Shown: piece after piece, positions 24,017-33,731 of the stretch
How positions within the stretch are numbered: the first letter of the stretch is position 1
Layout of the letters: each line of letters starts with the position of its first letter
NCBI RefSeq assembly: GCF_001653235.2
Contig: NC_035794.1
Span: 4,216,001 to 4,280,000 of the forward strand
Source of the DNA: Pochonia chlamydosporia 170
Taxonomy: Eukaryota; Ascomycota; Sordariomycetes; Hypocreales; Clavicipitaceae
Direction: 5' to 3'
DNA length: 64,000 nucleotides
Position numbers and translations under genes: made by a program
The notes under the pieces: generated by a model
Database searches by the model: none
Told to the model about the DNA's origin: nothing
Seen by the model: only the letters and a program-made list of their open reading frames with translations

Positions 24017-24964
24017 GCTGCAAGAGTGAAAGCAGACTGATTGTGCAATTTGGGAAGACAGATTGTGCCGAAATCTCAGTGTTAAGCCAGCGGTTGGTAA
24101 TGTAAATAAGTGTTTTGCCTTTGACAAAGGACCAGTAGGAAAGTCCCAAACGGATGAAAGGAAAGCTCAATATTCTCCGAGTATCCTTTGCCACAACTGG
24201 AAGCAGCCTGGTCGGCAACCAGGTGGCTTTATTCAATGTCACTATGTCCATTGCCCAACCATACTAATTCAGGCAATTTTACCCGGCATTATCTCTCGGC
24301 CCAGGGCGGGTAGCCAGCCAGCCATGGAGTTATGGATCAATGGCATGGTGGTCTGAAACCGCGACCAAGTCCAACACTGCAATGACATTCTTGTGGCTTG
24401 CTGTTTCCCCTCTCTACGTATCGGAGGTCTCACACGATAGCGGTCACAGCGAGCATAGTCGATGACAATTGAAGGTTACTACAGAAGTCCTTGATTCCTT
24501 GCAAATGAGACTAGCGGTGAAAACCGCCTTTTTTATGCTCGGGCTCCCTGCCCCTGAGCTAGGAAGCGCTGCATCACATCAATTTTCCGAGCTCAGCCTC
24601 GCGGCCCTCCTGCTCGGTCGCGGCGCCTGTGTGCAACAGGAGGCATTCAATGTCTCCCCCGCAAGCCACCAGACTGGCTATCTGCGAGGTCCAGTGACAA
24701 TCGGGGGTACCATGGGTGCTATGATGGGCCGAAGATTGCTCTGAAGGTTGTCTCTGTAGGTGTTCTTGAGACAGGTACAAAGTCGGTGTAAACATTATGT
24801 CTGATTTTTGAGACACAGGACGAGTGTTGCATCCAACGGTGGCTTTGGTGGTTGAATGCGATAGAGGTTCAAATTTTGTGTTTGTAATTGCATCTACATA
24901 CTTTAAAGCGCGCAATAGTAAAAGAAAATATAATGTGCAATCTAATGCCAAGGAATCGCTGCCA
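24017..24964. other. Intergenic region between two amine-related oxidases
   Basis: About 950 bp upstream of the copper amine oxidase start and downstream of the HODM-like stop. A 91-codon plus-strand frame at 24469-24744 has no recognisable features. One copy of a 16-bp direct repeat lies at 24867-24882. Confidence 0.5.
24867..24882 (+). repeat. 16-bp direct repeat, copy 1 (flanks HODM-like gene)
   Basis: GTTCAAATTTTGTGTT, identical to 26207-26222. The match extends to 19 of 20 bases if AGA[G/A] upstream is included. It lies 82 bp beyond the stop codon of the enclosed gene. Confidence 0.85.
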
Positions 24965-26185
24965 TTACCAAGGATACTGCCGGACCTCGTCCTCACGACT
25001 CAAGTCTAACCCGTCCTGCATTTGCTCCTCATGCTTCTTGTCCAGGTATTCAAGAAGAACAGCTCCATACTTCTCTCTCCCTTTATAGTTGGAAACATCA
25101 TGATCCCAGCTGCGTACAGCACTGGCTAATCTGCCAGGTACATATTCTTCCTGGGCAATTTCCGTTATTGGGAGGAAGTACGTACGAATGGTGAAACAAA
25201 TGGCTCCGGTTTTGGGTAGCCGTCGTAGAGATTGCCTCTCAGACCGAAACCAATGGTTTTCAATAATTTTGTCCTTCTCAGCTGTGCTCCAACTTACCAC
25301 CGGGTCGTCCTCCCCGCCGATGCTGTGACTCCATGGGAGTGAATCATCCACCTGAATGAAGTAGTTGTTGCGGCCATGGAGCGTATCCGTCTTCATACGC
25401 TGGAAAAACTTCATCATGCCTCTTTCGAGCTTTTCTCTGAATGACGGTACATTCCCAGATGTGTGAATATCTGACAATGACATGCCAAATTTATCGGAGA
25501 GCCTCCAGAACCCAGCTAAGAGAATGCATCCAGCCAGAAGACGGTATGAGCCGTCTGGTTGTTCCAATAGCAAGGCAAGATCATCCTGAACCAATCGCGC
25601 ACACATTGCCATCGGGTCTTCTCGAAGAGGGCGCTCAGTGATGTCGAAAGACTCACCCGACCAAAGATTATCAATCCCGACCGAAGTTCTTTTGTAGAGA
25701 CTAGGATAGCGAGCCGGAAGATAACCCACGAGTTCCTCTAGCAGTTCGACGGCGGCAGGATAGGCATCTGGGTGAGTTTTGACGCATTTGCTGCCCCGTT
25801 CTTGAATCCGCGTAGCTTTGTCCGCGTGGTATTTTGGAAAGTGGTTATCAAGTTCAATCCATTCATCTCGCTCGATGGTTCGTAGACCCATCGTGATGTT
25901 ATACTTTGGGCCATATCGAAACGCCCTGTAAGGGAGAGGCTTGGTGTGATGAATCGACCACTGCGAATACGATCGAGGTCTTTGTTGTTTATAGCATATT
26001 GGATTAATGGGCTTCTCAAGTTGCTCCCCGTGTTTTTCCGTAACAGAGCGTGGCGTCTGTCCGTCAAAGGCCCCTTGCTTCGAACGTCGTTCAATCGCGA
26101 CGTACCACAATGCTATGCCAGCAACGGCCAAGAGTACGAAGACTCTGAACCCGCCGTAGGGATCAAGAAATACTGGGACCGACAT
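24965..26185 (-). CDS. HODM/DUF3445 family haem-dependent oxidative demethylase-like protein, membrane anchored
   Basis: A single-exon frame. The true ATG is at 26185, giving 406 residues. Residues about 10-30 form one hydrophobic segment (VFVLLAVAGIALWYVAI) followed by basic residues, so it is probably anchored with the domain in the cytosol. The soluble part matches DUF3445 (PF11927): MGLRTIERDEWIELDNHFPKY near the start, then SLPWSHSIGGEDDP, and the most conserved block RSERQSLRRLPKTGAICFTIRTY. Bacterial members are haem-dependent oxidative N-demethylases acting on dimethylamine-like groups. Fungal members, some called HRQ proteins, are mostly uncharacterised. Position next to a copper amine oxidase and a terpene synthase suggests oxidation of an N-substituent or another tailoring step. 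It is flanked by a 16-bp direct repeat. Confidence 0.75.
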   Translation of the reverse strand: MSVPVFLDPYGGFRVFVLLAVAGIALWYVAIERRSKQGAFDGQTPRSVTEKHGEQLEKPINPICYKQQRPRSYSQWSIHHTKPLPYRAFRYGPKYNITMGLRTIERDEWIELDNHFPKYHADKATRIQERGSKCVKTHPDAYPAAVELLEELVGYLPARYPSLYKRTSVGIDNLWSGESFDITERPLREDPMAMCARLVQDDLALLLEQPDGSYRLLAGCILLAGFWRLSDKFGMSLSDIHTSGNVPSFREKLERGMMKFFQRMKTDTLHGRNNYFIQVDDSLPWSHSIGGEDDPVVSWSTAEKDKIIENHWFRSERQSLRRLPKTGAICFTIRTYFLPITEIAQEEYVPGRLASAVRSWDHDVSNYKGREKYGAVLLEYLDKKHEEQMQDGLDLSREDEVRQYPW

Positions 26186-26864
26186 CACTGCTCTTAGAAG
26201 GCAGAAGTTCAAATTTTGTGTTGGTTAGATGTAGTGCTTCTGGACTTGGTGGTCAAGGTTGAGCACAACACGAGAAGCAAGGTCAAGTATACCAAGTGGC
26301 CCAATGGCGGCGATATGTTGCTGTGCCTCAGCTTTTTAGTATGATGCGATTTCTGTGGCCAATCCTCGAACTGCTCGTTTAATGCCCCATGGAGATGCAT
26401 AACTATCCTTGAGGCCCAATCGCTAGACGGACTGATCATCATGTTTCATAAGGTGCGGTGAAAGTGACAACTGGTGCCAATGCCCGCCGGAAACATTTTC
26501 CTAATCAGGAAATCAGCTGCCATCACACATCTCCAACACGGCACCTATGCAACTCTGACGCCAGAGCAGGACGCAATGCACAACCATTGACGGTCCGGAA
26601 TTTGTAGACGAATGGCGTTAGCATATTCCAAGAATTCGGATGATTCGCCAAACACTATGATCATTCTTAGCTATCTCGGCATTGCGCGATCTAGACTCGG
26701 AAATTCGACAGGAGAGTACTTACATGCGACAAGTGAATTGCCTGGGCGTTCCAAACTATTAAAGTCTGCATATTCCAAAGAGACTGTATTTTGCTTTCCT
26801 TTCTTTCTCCCCTGTACGTAATACTCGCCCTGAACAACAAAGCTACCACAATTTTATAGCAAAC
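26186..26864. promoter_or_regulatory. Divergent promoter region, HODM-like gene and cupin
   Basis: 680 bp between two divergent start codons, likely holding both promoters. The second copy of the 16-bp direct repeat (26207-26222) lies within 40 bp of the HODM-like ATG. Confidence 0.4.
26207..26222 (+). repeat. 16-bp direct repeat, copy 2 (flanks HODM-like gene)
   Basis: GTTCAAATTTTGTGTT in the same orientation as copy 1 at 24867-24882, 1340 bp away, with the HODM-like gene between them. Confidence 0.85.
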
Positions 26865-27230
26865 ATGGGTTCCAATTCACCATCATTCCAATTCTATCCC
26901 CAGGCGCAATCCAAGTTCCAGATTCCGCTCCTCGCAAGCGACAATGCCTTCTTAGGAGATGTCTTCTCCAGTGAACAAACATCAGACACGCCGATTTCGT
27001 CAGGCTTCTTTAGGCTGAAGAAGGGAGAGCCCTTAACATACACGTACAAGTACGATGAGATGAAAATCTTCCTTGAGGGAGACTACACCATTACCGACGC
27101 CGGGGGTCAAACAACTACTGCTCGACCAGGTGACGTGGTATTCTTTCCAAAAGGTGCCACAATTACTTTCACGACATCCGACCACGGTCTAGCCTTCTAT
27201 GTCGGCCAACGAAAGAAGAACGACTTTTAG
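26865..27230 (+). CDS. Small cupin protein, EutQ-like
   Basis: A single exon of 121 residues, one cupin barrel. The second half shows the cupin pattern: TYKYDEMKIFLEGDYTI, then RPGDVVFFPKGATITF (the PGD turn), then the last strand. Overall it resembles the ethanolamine-utilisation EutQ-like cupins that fungi also carry as single-domain proteins. The usual two-histidine metal motif is not obvious (YDEMKIFLEG contains Glu but no His), so metal binding and catalysis are doubtful; it may bind a ligand or guide a reaction. In the cluster it is divergent to the HODM-like gene, and the amine theme (ethanolamine-type cupin, amine oxidase) recurs. There is no signal peptide. Confidence 0.75.
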   Translation: MGSNSPSFQFYPQAQSKFQIPLLASDNAFLGDVFSSEQTSDTPISSGFFRLKKGEPLTYTYKYDEMKIFLEGDYTITDAGGQTTTARPGDVVFFPKGATITFTTSDHGLAFYVGQRKKNDF

Positions 27231-27651
27231 GGTGGGCAGTCTTGGAGAAGTGGGCAGGTGTAGCCTTGACGTCTTTGGAGATTGGTACGAATGCATTTAA
27301 AGTTGGCTTACAGAAGCATTTTGCAAAGCATAAGACTACTTTCTAAACTGCCCTCGCAATGTGTTCCATTTTCGTACAGTCAAAGCCAATGTCTGAACGA
27401 TGTTCAGGTCTAAAACAAGCCAGCTATCATGGTGACATCCTTCGTCAAATGACCGAAACTCCCTTTAGTGTGAGAGCTACGCTCTAATCTTTTTGAGGAT
27501 ATGTGAATACGAGTGCCCGTACCTCGATACTCTCTCGTGGCGAACATTGAGGAGGAATAGTATGATGCTGAAAAGAGATATGGCTGCAGACGTCAACCAC
27601 TACGAGCACAGCTCGAATGACTGAAATCAGCCTACACTTCGCCGGGACGCC
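27231..27651. other. Intergenic gap
   Basis: 3' side of the cupin and of the remnant that follows. No recognisable gene. Confidence 0.5.
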
Positions 27652-27779
27652 TTAAAGAGAGTCGAAGATCTTGATCATAAAGCCCTCGTTCTCATGTTGA
27701 TTGCTCAAGTAATGCCACTCCAGTCCAGGTCTGTGCAAGAGCATCAATGTTTCGCCATGGCGGTTCCGCATAATGTAGT
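27652..27779 (-). pseudogene. C-terminal remnant of a CmcJ/AsaB-type hydroxylase/methyltransferase family gene
   Basis: A 42-codon minus-strand piece behind a plausible acceptor (GGTAG at about 27780) ends in EWHYLSNQHENEGFMIKIFDSL and stops at 27652. The pattern W-x-Y/F-L/P-x-Q/M-x-x-x-E-x-x-x-x-K-x-F/Y-D-S is the C-terminal signature of the CmcJ/AsaB-like (GA4-desaturase-like) oxygenase family in fungal clusters. I could not find the upstream domain: the preceding 200 bases have stops in all likely frames. It is therefore called a remnant. The match is short, so the family call is only moderate. Confidence 0.4.
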
Positions 27780-27966
27780 CTACCGTCAAAAAAATTGGCA
27801 TCAGTAACCCTCCCATCCTCTCGCTACTTGATGGGTTGGCGACTTAGCTGGGGAAGCGGTTGGAGGACTGGTGTTGAATTTCTTGCATGCCCTGTGAGGC
27901 GACATCTCTATAGTGGGCCTTGTTTTGAGTATTGGAAAATTCGGTATTATTCTTTATGCTATTAAA

Positions 27967-28835
27967 TTAAGCATTGGTACTAGCAACTCCAACTTCTGGT
28001 CCATGTGTGACTCCGCGCTCTGTCTCCCAAGCCTCAAATCCGTTGAGGTATTTTTCGGTAAGGTATCTCATTGTGTTCATGGCACTAATTTTATAAGTAC
28101 GAATCTGTTTGCTGGACGTGTTGAGCAGCTTACCCTCTCCTGAAACGTAATGATGAGCTATATGCAATTGAGGAATGCAAGTCATATCGGCTGCGACAGG
28201 TCAGTGGTTCGCATCTACTGTATTTTATGTCACTTACATTGAGTACAGTGCATTGCGATCATCGTGATCCTCTTCTGGAATGGAGATAGGAAAATGCTTC
28301 TGATATGCTTTAATGTAGGACTTTCCAAAGCGATATCGAAGCGCCCTCCACGTTCCTATCTCGTCTTTTTGGCGCTGAGACTTCGGGACCCCCAAAATGC
28401 ATTTTGTTTTTAATATTTTCGGGACTACTTACACTCATTATGCGCCCAGAAGACACAGGCGTCAAAGACAATAGGCTTGCCGGTTGCATTGTCAGTGCAG
28501 CAGTTGCCATACCAAAGATCCCCGTGAATCAAGACGGGAGTGATGGAATTGAGGACACTAAGTGGCTGTAGGAGGCGCGGTATTACTTTTTCATACAACT
28601 GCTCACAGAGGGCACTCATTTCTGCGTTTGGGCCATGGACATCTTGCTCGCGCGCAAGCATCCGCACCACGCCTTGTCGAAAGAAATCCTCCCATGTATC
28701 GCACCAGCTATTATCCTGTGCTGCGAAACCCATGTGGGTAGGCACAGGAAAACCATACCTGCCCGGTGACAGTGGCAACGAGGTTTTGTGAAGCCTTGCG
28801 ACGGCCGAAGTGAAACAGTGACCCTGGATGGGCAA
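27967..28835 (-). pseudogene. 5'-truncated fructosamine/ketosamine-3-kinase family gene
   Basis: Four minus-strand exon pieces splice cleanly into the C-terminal two thirds of a fructosamine-kinase (PF03881) protein. Piece one contains AVARLHKTS, SWCDTWEDFF and the catalytic loop VLIHGDLWYGN followed by IVFDACVFWAHNE. A GTAAGT intron then gives HNEYEIGTWR, the next gives ALYSIRYDLHSS and SLRF, and the last encodes LTEKYLNGFEAWE before TAA at 27967. The first 110 or so residues, holding the ATP-binding N-lobe, are absent. Just upstream is a stop, and 100 bp further is the 3' end of a Zn2Cys6 gene. It cannot make a complete kinase. The conserved exon borders suggest recent truncation. Confidence 0.65.
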
Positions 28836-28943
28836 ACAGCGCCTCCCAGGCTACGAAAGTAAAAGGAGTTCAAAATAAGTAAATAAACAATAAGGCAATT
28901 CGGGATTTTGTACAACTTTGTCTGGTATTACAAATCATGAGTC

Positions 28944-31031
28944 TCATCCAAAAAGCGACCGTAAATCGTGAGCTTCCATAACATCCAGCCAATGCACGTT
29001 GATGCAGCCAGCAGGCTCCGTGTCATAAGCTGTCCAGATGGCCTTGACAAGTTCTTTGGCCACAACGATTGGCCTCGGTTGCAAAGTGTTCTCGAGTATG
29101 TTGAGTCGCCTGATGATGAATTCGCGCGATGTACTAATATCCAGGGCTCTTTTCCGTGGCAGGCAGACATCCGTCTGGGCATGCCCCGAGTTACCAATTT
29201 CATCCACATACTCCAAAATACTTGTGCTATTGCAGTCTAATGGGGAGTGTTGATTACTTCCTCTTCTCTGCGGGGAGTTGGTTGATGGGTTGGGAGGCGG
29301 CGATGTTGCAGCATTCGATGAGTTGTATCGCAGGCCAGTGCTGGCACAGATGTACAGGACAGGCTGGATAACTCGACTACCAGAGTCTGGGGGGATCTTC
29401 TCCAAAACCTTGATGAGGTCAAGCGTCAAGGGAATGATGAATTTGTCCCAAGACTCACAGTCGTCAGATGGCATGGAACTGTCCGCTTGAAGTCGCATCG
29501 ACACAAGATCCGGGAAGGTGACATATAGCTGCAGCAAAGCAGAAAGTTGATATGCTTCAGCGGCGCTCGCGAGGTGTAGCCACGGCGTCTTTTGGTCTCC
29601 AGTTTCGTTTATTTTGGACATTGAAGAGTAATCCAGCTCAAGAAGCTGCTGCTCTAGTTGTCGGGCCTCCTGAAAGGAATCCATCGCTGCGGAGAGAGTA
29701 ATGACTCTCCCAGTTGGTTTAGTGAGTATTCGACGGTATTCTCGACACAAAGTAACGGACCTCAAGAATAGGCGAGACGTCCGGCTTGAAATACCTGTCC
29801 AGGGATGTGGTGACAAATCTGTGCTTGTTTCACAGCTACTCTTCTCACATCGTTGCAGGTTTGAGTTCGCTGAGACAGAGTCCCCCAGAGTGCCCACTAC
29901 ATCACTGTCGGCAACAACAGCCAGTAGCATCTCCCAATATACGAGGCTATTCTTGAAAAACAGAAAATTTTCCAATTCGTCTTCTCCAATGGCAAGATCC
30001 TGGTCTCTTAAACGCCGAAGTAAAGCTCTAGCTTCTTTGAGGTACGGTAAACCAAGAAGCCGGGCGTCAAGCCAGCATACTGACGTCCCCAAGCAGAGTA
30101 AGGAGAAGAGTAGGCCCGTAGGGAAGACATCAATACGGGGCTTGCTCTTCAGTTCGTCAATCTCAGCCTGGACACAGACGCTGGCGGTCTTGAAGAGACT
30201 CAGCGCTTGGCGGCGCAGGTGTGGAAGTCGGGCGGATAGAAAGCCCGCCGACATGCTCTGAAGAGAGTTGAACACGGAAGCAGAGTGATGCCACAGCGAG
30301 TTCGCCAATTTGCGATTTAGATTGACAGTAGAGTCAAACGCGGACCATGCAGGGCAGACTTGGTCGAACCAGCTATTTATCAGAGCCAAAGTTGCGTCTG
30401 GACCTTCGGTCCAGCAAGGTGTTTGCGGGATCGTTGGGATTGGGGCAGCGGCGGAGAGCGAAATTTGGTTCCATATGGTCGGTTCTTGGGACGAGATACT
30501 TGTTATGCTAGTCCTCGGTGATAGCGACAGGGTGGGAGATGCAGAAAACTCCATGTCTGGTAGTAGACTGGTGGTTTGGAGAGAGCTGGGAGATGTGACA
30601 CACATGTCGGCGTCCCATAGTTGGCTGCTTCCATCGTCGAATACATCGAATGGCAACAGGGACAAGGAGACGAAATCATCAGTCCCTGGTGTAGCTTCTG
30701 TGATATCGACCTGTGGTGGCGACTGTACGATGGGATCTACATCAGATTCGACCTGTTTTGTTTTCTTACTTTGTGAGTTTTGCCTTTCGTTAGGCTTGTG
30801 ACGACGAGTTGGTTGGTGTTTGTATGACCACACAAGACCACGGGCGTAACCACCGCAAGCCAGGCCCTTTTGAAGGCATTTTTGGCAATTGGGCCTTGCC
30901 TCGTCACATTTTACCTGTGCTGAAGTCAGCACATATCCTCGAGTGTCATCATAATTAATGTTGCCACTTACGTGTTTCTGCTTGCAAGTCAGGCAGCCAG
31001 CACGAGACCTGTGTCTGGGACGGTCTGACAT
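28944..31031 (-). CDS. Zn2Cys6 transcription factor with frame-preserving intron inside the zinc cluster
   Basis: The open frame runs 695 codons from ATG 31031. The zinc cluster is only correct if a 57-bp intron (30915-30971, GTAAGT...CAG) is removed: CLTCKQKH joins VKCDEARPNC, giving C13-x2-C16-x6-C, then C-x2-C-x6-C. The spliced product is 676 residues. If the intron is kept, the frame stays open but 19 residues enter the DNA-binding loop. The C-terminal 400 residues are helical and of the Fungal_trans_2 type, with a Ser/Thr/Pro-rich linker before them. This is the best candidate pathway regulator for the terpenoid block, since it lies between the last metabolic gene and the permease. GATA sites lie upstream of its start. 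Confidence 0.85.
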   Translation of the reverse strand: MSDRPRHRSRAGCLTCKQKHVSGNINYDDTRGYVLTSAQVKCDEARPNCQKCLQKGLACGGYARGLVWSYKHQPTRRHKPNERQNSQSKKTKQVESDVDPIVQSPPQVDITEATPGTDDFVSLSLLPFDVFDDGSSQLWDADMCVTSPSSLQTTSLLPDMEFSASPTLSLSPRTSITSISSQEPTIWNQISLSAAAPIPTIPQTPCWTEGPDATLALINSWFDQVCPAWSAFDSTVNLNRKLANSLWHHSASVFNSLQSMSAGFLSARLPHLRRQALSLFKTASVCVQAEIDELKSKPRIDVFPTGLLFSLLCLGTSVCWLDARLLGLPYLKEARALLRRLRDQDLAIGEDELENFLFFKNSLVYWEMLLAVVADSDVVGTLGDSVSANSNLQRCEKSSCETSTDLSPHPWTGISSRTSRLFLRSVTLCREYRRILTKPTGRVITLSAAMDSFQEARQLEQQLLELDYSSMSKINETGDQKTPWLHLASAAEAYQLSALLQLYVTFPDLVSMRLQADSSMPSDDCESWDKFIIPLTLDLIKVLEKIPPDSGSRVIQPVLYICASTGLRYNSSNAATSPPPNPSTNSPQRRGSNQHSPLDCNSTSILEYVDEIGNSGHAQTDVCLPRKRALDISTSREFIIRRLNILENTLQPRPIVVAKELVKAIWTAYDTEPAGCINVHWLDVMEAHDLRSLFG

Positions 31032-33731
31032 GACGGTTGTTGATCTCTACCGTCTGAACTGGGAAGTCGTTTCGCTGGCAGCTGTTTGCTGGTTTCCTTC
31101 AGCTCCCATAGACAGCTGGCGGATTCTGCTCTCGAGAGTTCCAGCCAGTGTGTAAGTGTTGGTCGATTGTCGCGATGTTGGTGGAGTGGCGACGGACAAT
31201 GCGAGCGGGGAGGGTTGTAATGTGGCGTCGATGTCACTTCAAAGTTTAGTTATCTCTGCTATCTTTTGATACCGCATGCAATGATATCGTAGGTGTTCCG
31301 TCAGATACGGAGATAACGCATGATAGATAGGACGAGATAGCCAAGCAGATAGGCAGATAGATGGATACCTGGACAGAGAGGATCCTTTGAGATGCTGGAA
31401 CTGGGTCTGGCGGATAAAGCTTAGAGTCTTTCCCCCGTCAAGTTCAACTTGACTTGTCAAGCTTCATCTCACCCCGCATTTCGGGATGGATGTGACATGC
31501 TAGTCAATACCAAGTTGTTCAGAACCAAGAGATGGGGATCCACCATCCAAGTTCTGGATTCTGGGGTAACACAGGACTAGCAAGGGAGTATTTGTGGCGG
31601 GTCATGCGGACCCTGATCGAACTGGTAGGTCCAAATGTTCAGCCGTATGAAATTGGCTTGCCCATTATATTAAGCCAGAATCCAGCTTCTTCCCAGCTCC
31701 GACTCTCCAGTTCTGGGGCCGGGCGGATGCCTTGTGGACAAGCGGACCACATCTTGCAATTACATTCACTAGCAATCGAAGTTGGAACCCATAAAGAATT
31801 GATCATGACTGCTTCTTTATCATCTATTCTACCTGAACCGGATACTCCCCAAGGGAGCAAACGCCAATAACCGCTGAGCTGCTAGCTTGACAACTATGGG
31901 CCTTACTGCCGCAACCCTTTTAAGGGTAAAATCTGGTCTTTACGTCCTCTCCGGATGACGTTGTTGTTGCTGAATGTAAATTTCGCCGAAATGAAACAGA
32001 CTGATGCTCCTCGCCGATCATTGACGACGCACTCGAATATATATGCGTCAACCGACAGTGCCCGCTGCCGCAGCATCACTCTGAACTGCGCCGCTAATTG
32101 AACCGACTCGCCATTCTACATCTAATCAATGAACCGGCAACATCAACATGCCAAGTTTTTGAACATTATTCCATTGGGCTCATCTTCTGCATTGGGTAGG
32201 GGAAGAGAATCGTGACAGAACGGCACCGCCAGTGCGTGCTCAATGATGAGCTTCTGCCTCCTCATGGTATTATAACCAGAGTCGCAAAACATCGTCCGGG
32301 AGGTGATTGACCGTAATTTTGGCGACCGTAAGACAACATTGAATGCTCCACTTAGATGTCGTTACAGTGCGTCGATGGCAGTCTCTCTTGTACCTGTCCT
32401 AACGCTCTGTTAGTTTACCATGGCACTGCAATATCACCAACAGTTAGCTCTCGTTAGAGTAGTCAACTGATGTTGACCTGAGCCTTTTGTAACACCAAAT
32501 CACGTACCAGATCACTAACCCTGACCACACGTGCTTTGCCCGGAGAGAACCCAAGGGAGCTTACTGTGGCTAGACGGTGATGAAATAACAAATGAAGTAG
32601 GTTATAAGGGCGGACAAGCAAGATCCGAGTTTACTTGCATGTGGCGGCCAAATTCTTCATCGGTATTTGGCGAGGTTTAACACATCTTGTACCACCAAGC
32701 CAATAATACAGCAAGGAGATTCCTCACTGCTTACATGACTGGTCGTTGGCACCATTGGGCCAGACCCCTCCTTCCTTTACGTGACATCGAACTCAATTAT
32801 TTAGATAGGCCGTGGGCGGCATAAAGGTCACAGAATCGCACCAATGCCCTCATCCGACAAGTTCACGGGATTTACTACAACTTCCAAAGTAGAGTATTAG
32901 AGAGACATGGCCGTTCTGTCCAGATTAGCAGCTTCCTAAGCGCTGCACTGTTCCAAGGGTGGCTGCTGCTGCAAGTCTAGCCCTGGAAGCTGGCTCGCAC
33001 TGAGCCCACAGCTGAATGCTAGTCCGGACTCTGCATATGTACTCCGTAGAGCCTCGGAATTCTACACAACAGTCCGTCTTCCCCTTGTTCCAGCGTCCTT
33101 GCTGGGAGAGGGCAGTGCAGTGTCGGCTAAATATTGTTGACATGGAGCAAGCTTTGCGGAGGGAGCAGTCTTGATACAAAGGCCGACTTCCTTACCAGGT
33201 ACATTATACAACATCCCAGCCACGAAGTGCCGTAGAGGGGGACCGACCTTACCGCATTGGGTCCGATTATCCGGCAGGGTGGCTTTCTCCTCAGTGCTCT
33301 CAGACTCCTCACCTTGCCAATGCCTGGTCCCAAACTGTCCTGCTGTTGTTGGGTATCTACCAGCTCGGCTCTGCGTTCTTCTTGTTTCTCAGCCTACTGT
33401 TTTCCGAGGATAAAATTTCTACATCTGGAAATGATGGCTGCTATCTTCATATCCTCACCACTACATGCTCACCACGGCAATGACGACTCCAGTACCCTCT
33501 GGGCAACACGGAGAGACAGAGCGCCCGCGTTCCAAAATTAACGGATAACGAAGTTGGAGATATCTGTGATATCTTTAGCCCCAATACAGAAGAACCTTGT
33601 GATACATCTATCAGCGGGATGGCTGATTTATATCTATCTCTAGCCTGCTGTCAATATATCACGCTCACACGAGCCACTGGCCTTGTTGTTATTATCAGTT
33701 CTTAATAGGTTTTTTATGTACTGTTTACAAT
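31032..33731. other. Long divergent intergenic region
   Basis: 2.7 kb between the divergent Zn2Cys6 gene and the permease. It contains a GATA cluster (31322-31367), a TACTCCGTA word near 33040 and several short frames (for example 31532-31870, 33257-33541) with no protein-like pattern. No gene or transposon could be supported. Confidence 0.5.
31322..31367 (+). promoter_or_regulatory. GATA-site cluster (possible AreA/NIT2-type binding region)
   Basis: Six GATA tetramers within 46 bases on the plus strand, several matching HGATAR, about 300 bp upstream of the Zn2Cys6 start. Fungal nitrogen regulators bind paired GATA sites. Neighbouring amine oxidase and permease genes make nitrogen control plausible, but binding is not shown. 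Confidence 0.4.

Noticed and set aside
24469..24744. A possible small gene between the two amine-related oxidases
   Set aside because: 91 codons, no start context, no known pattern and no transcript-like features.
31532..31870. A 112-codon plus-strand frame in the regulator-permease gap
   Set aside because: There is a start codon but no recognisable pattern, no splice extension and no signal peptide. Likely chance.
31032..33731. A possible transposon in the 2.7 kb gap
   Set aside because: I found no terminal inverted repeats, target duplications, transposase or reverse-transcriptase motifs.
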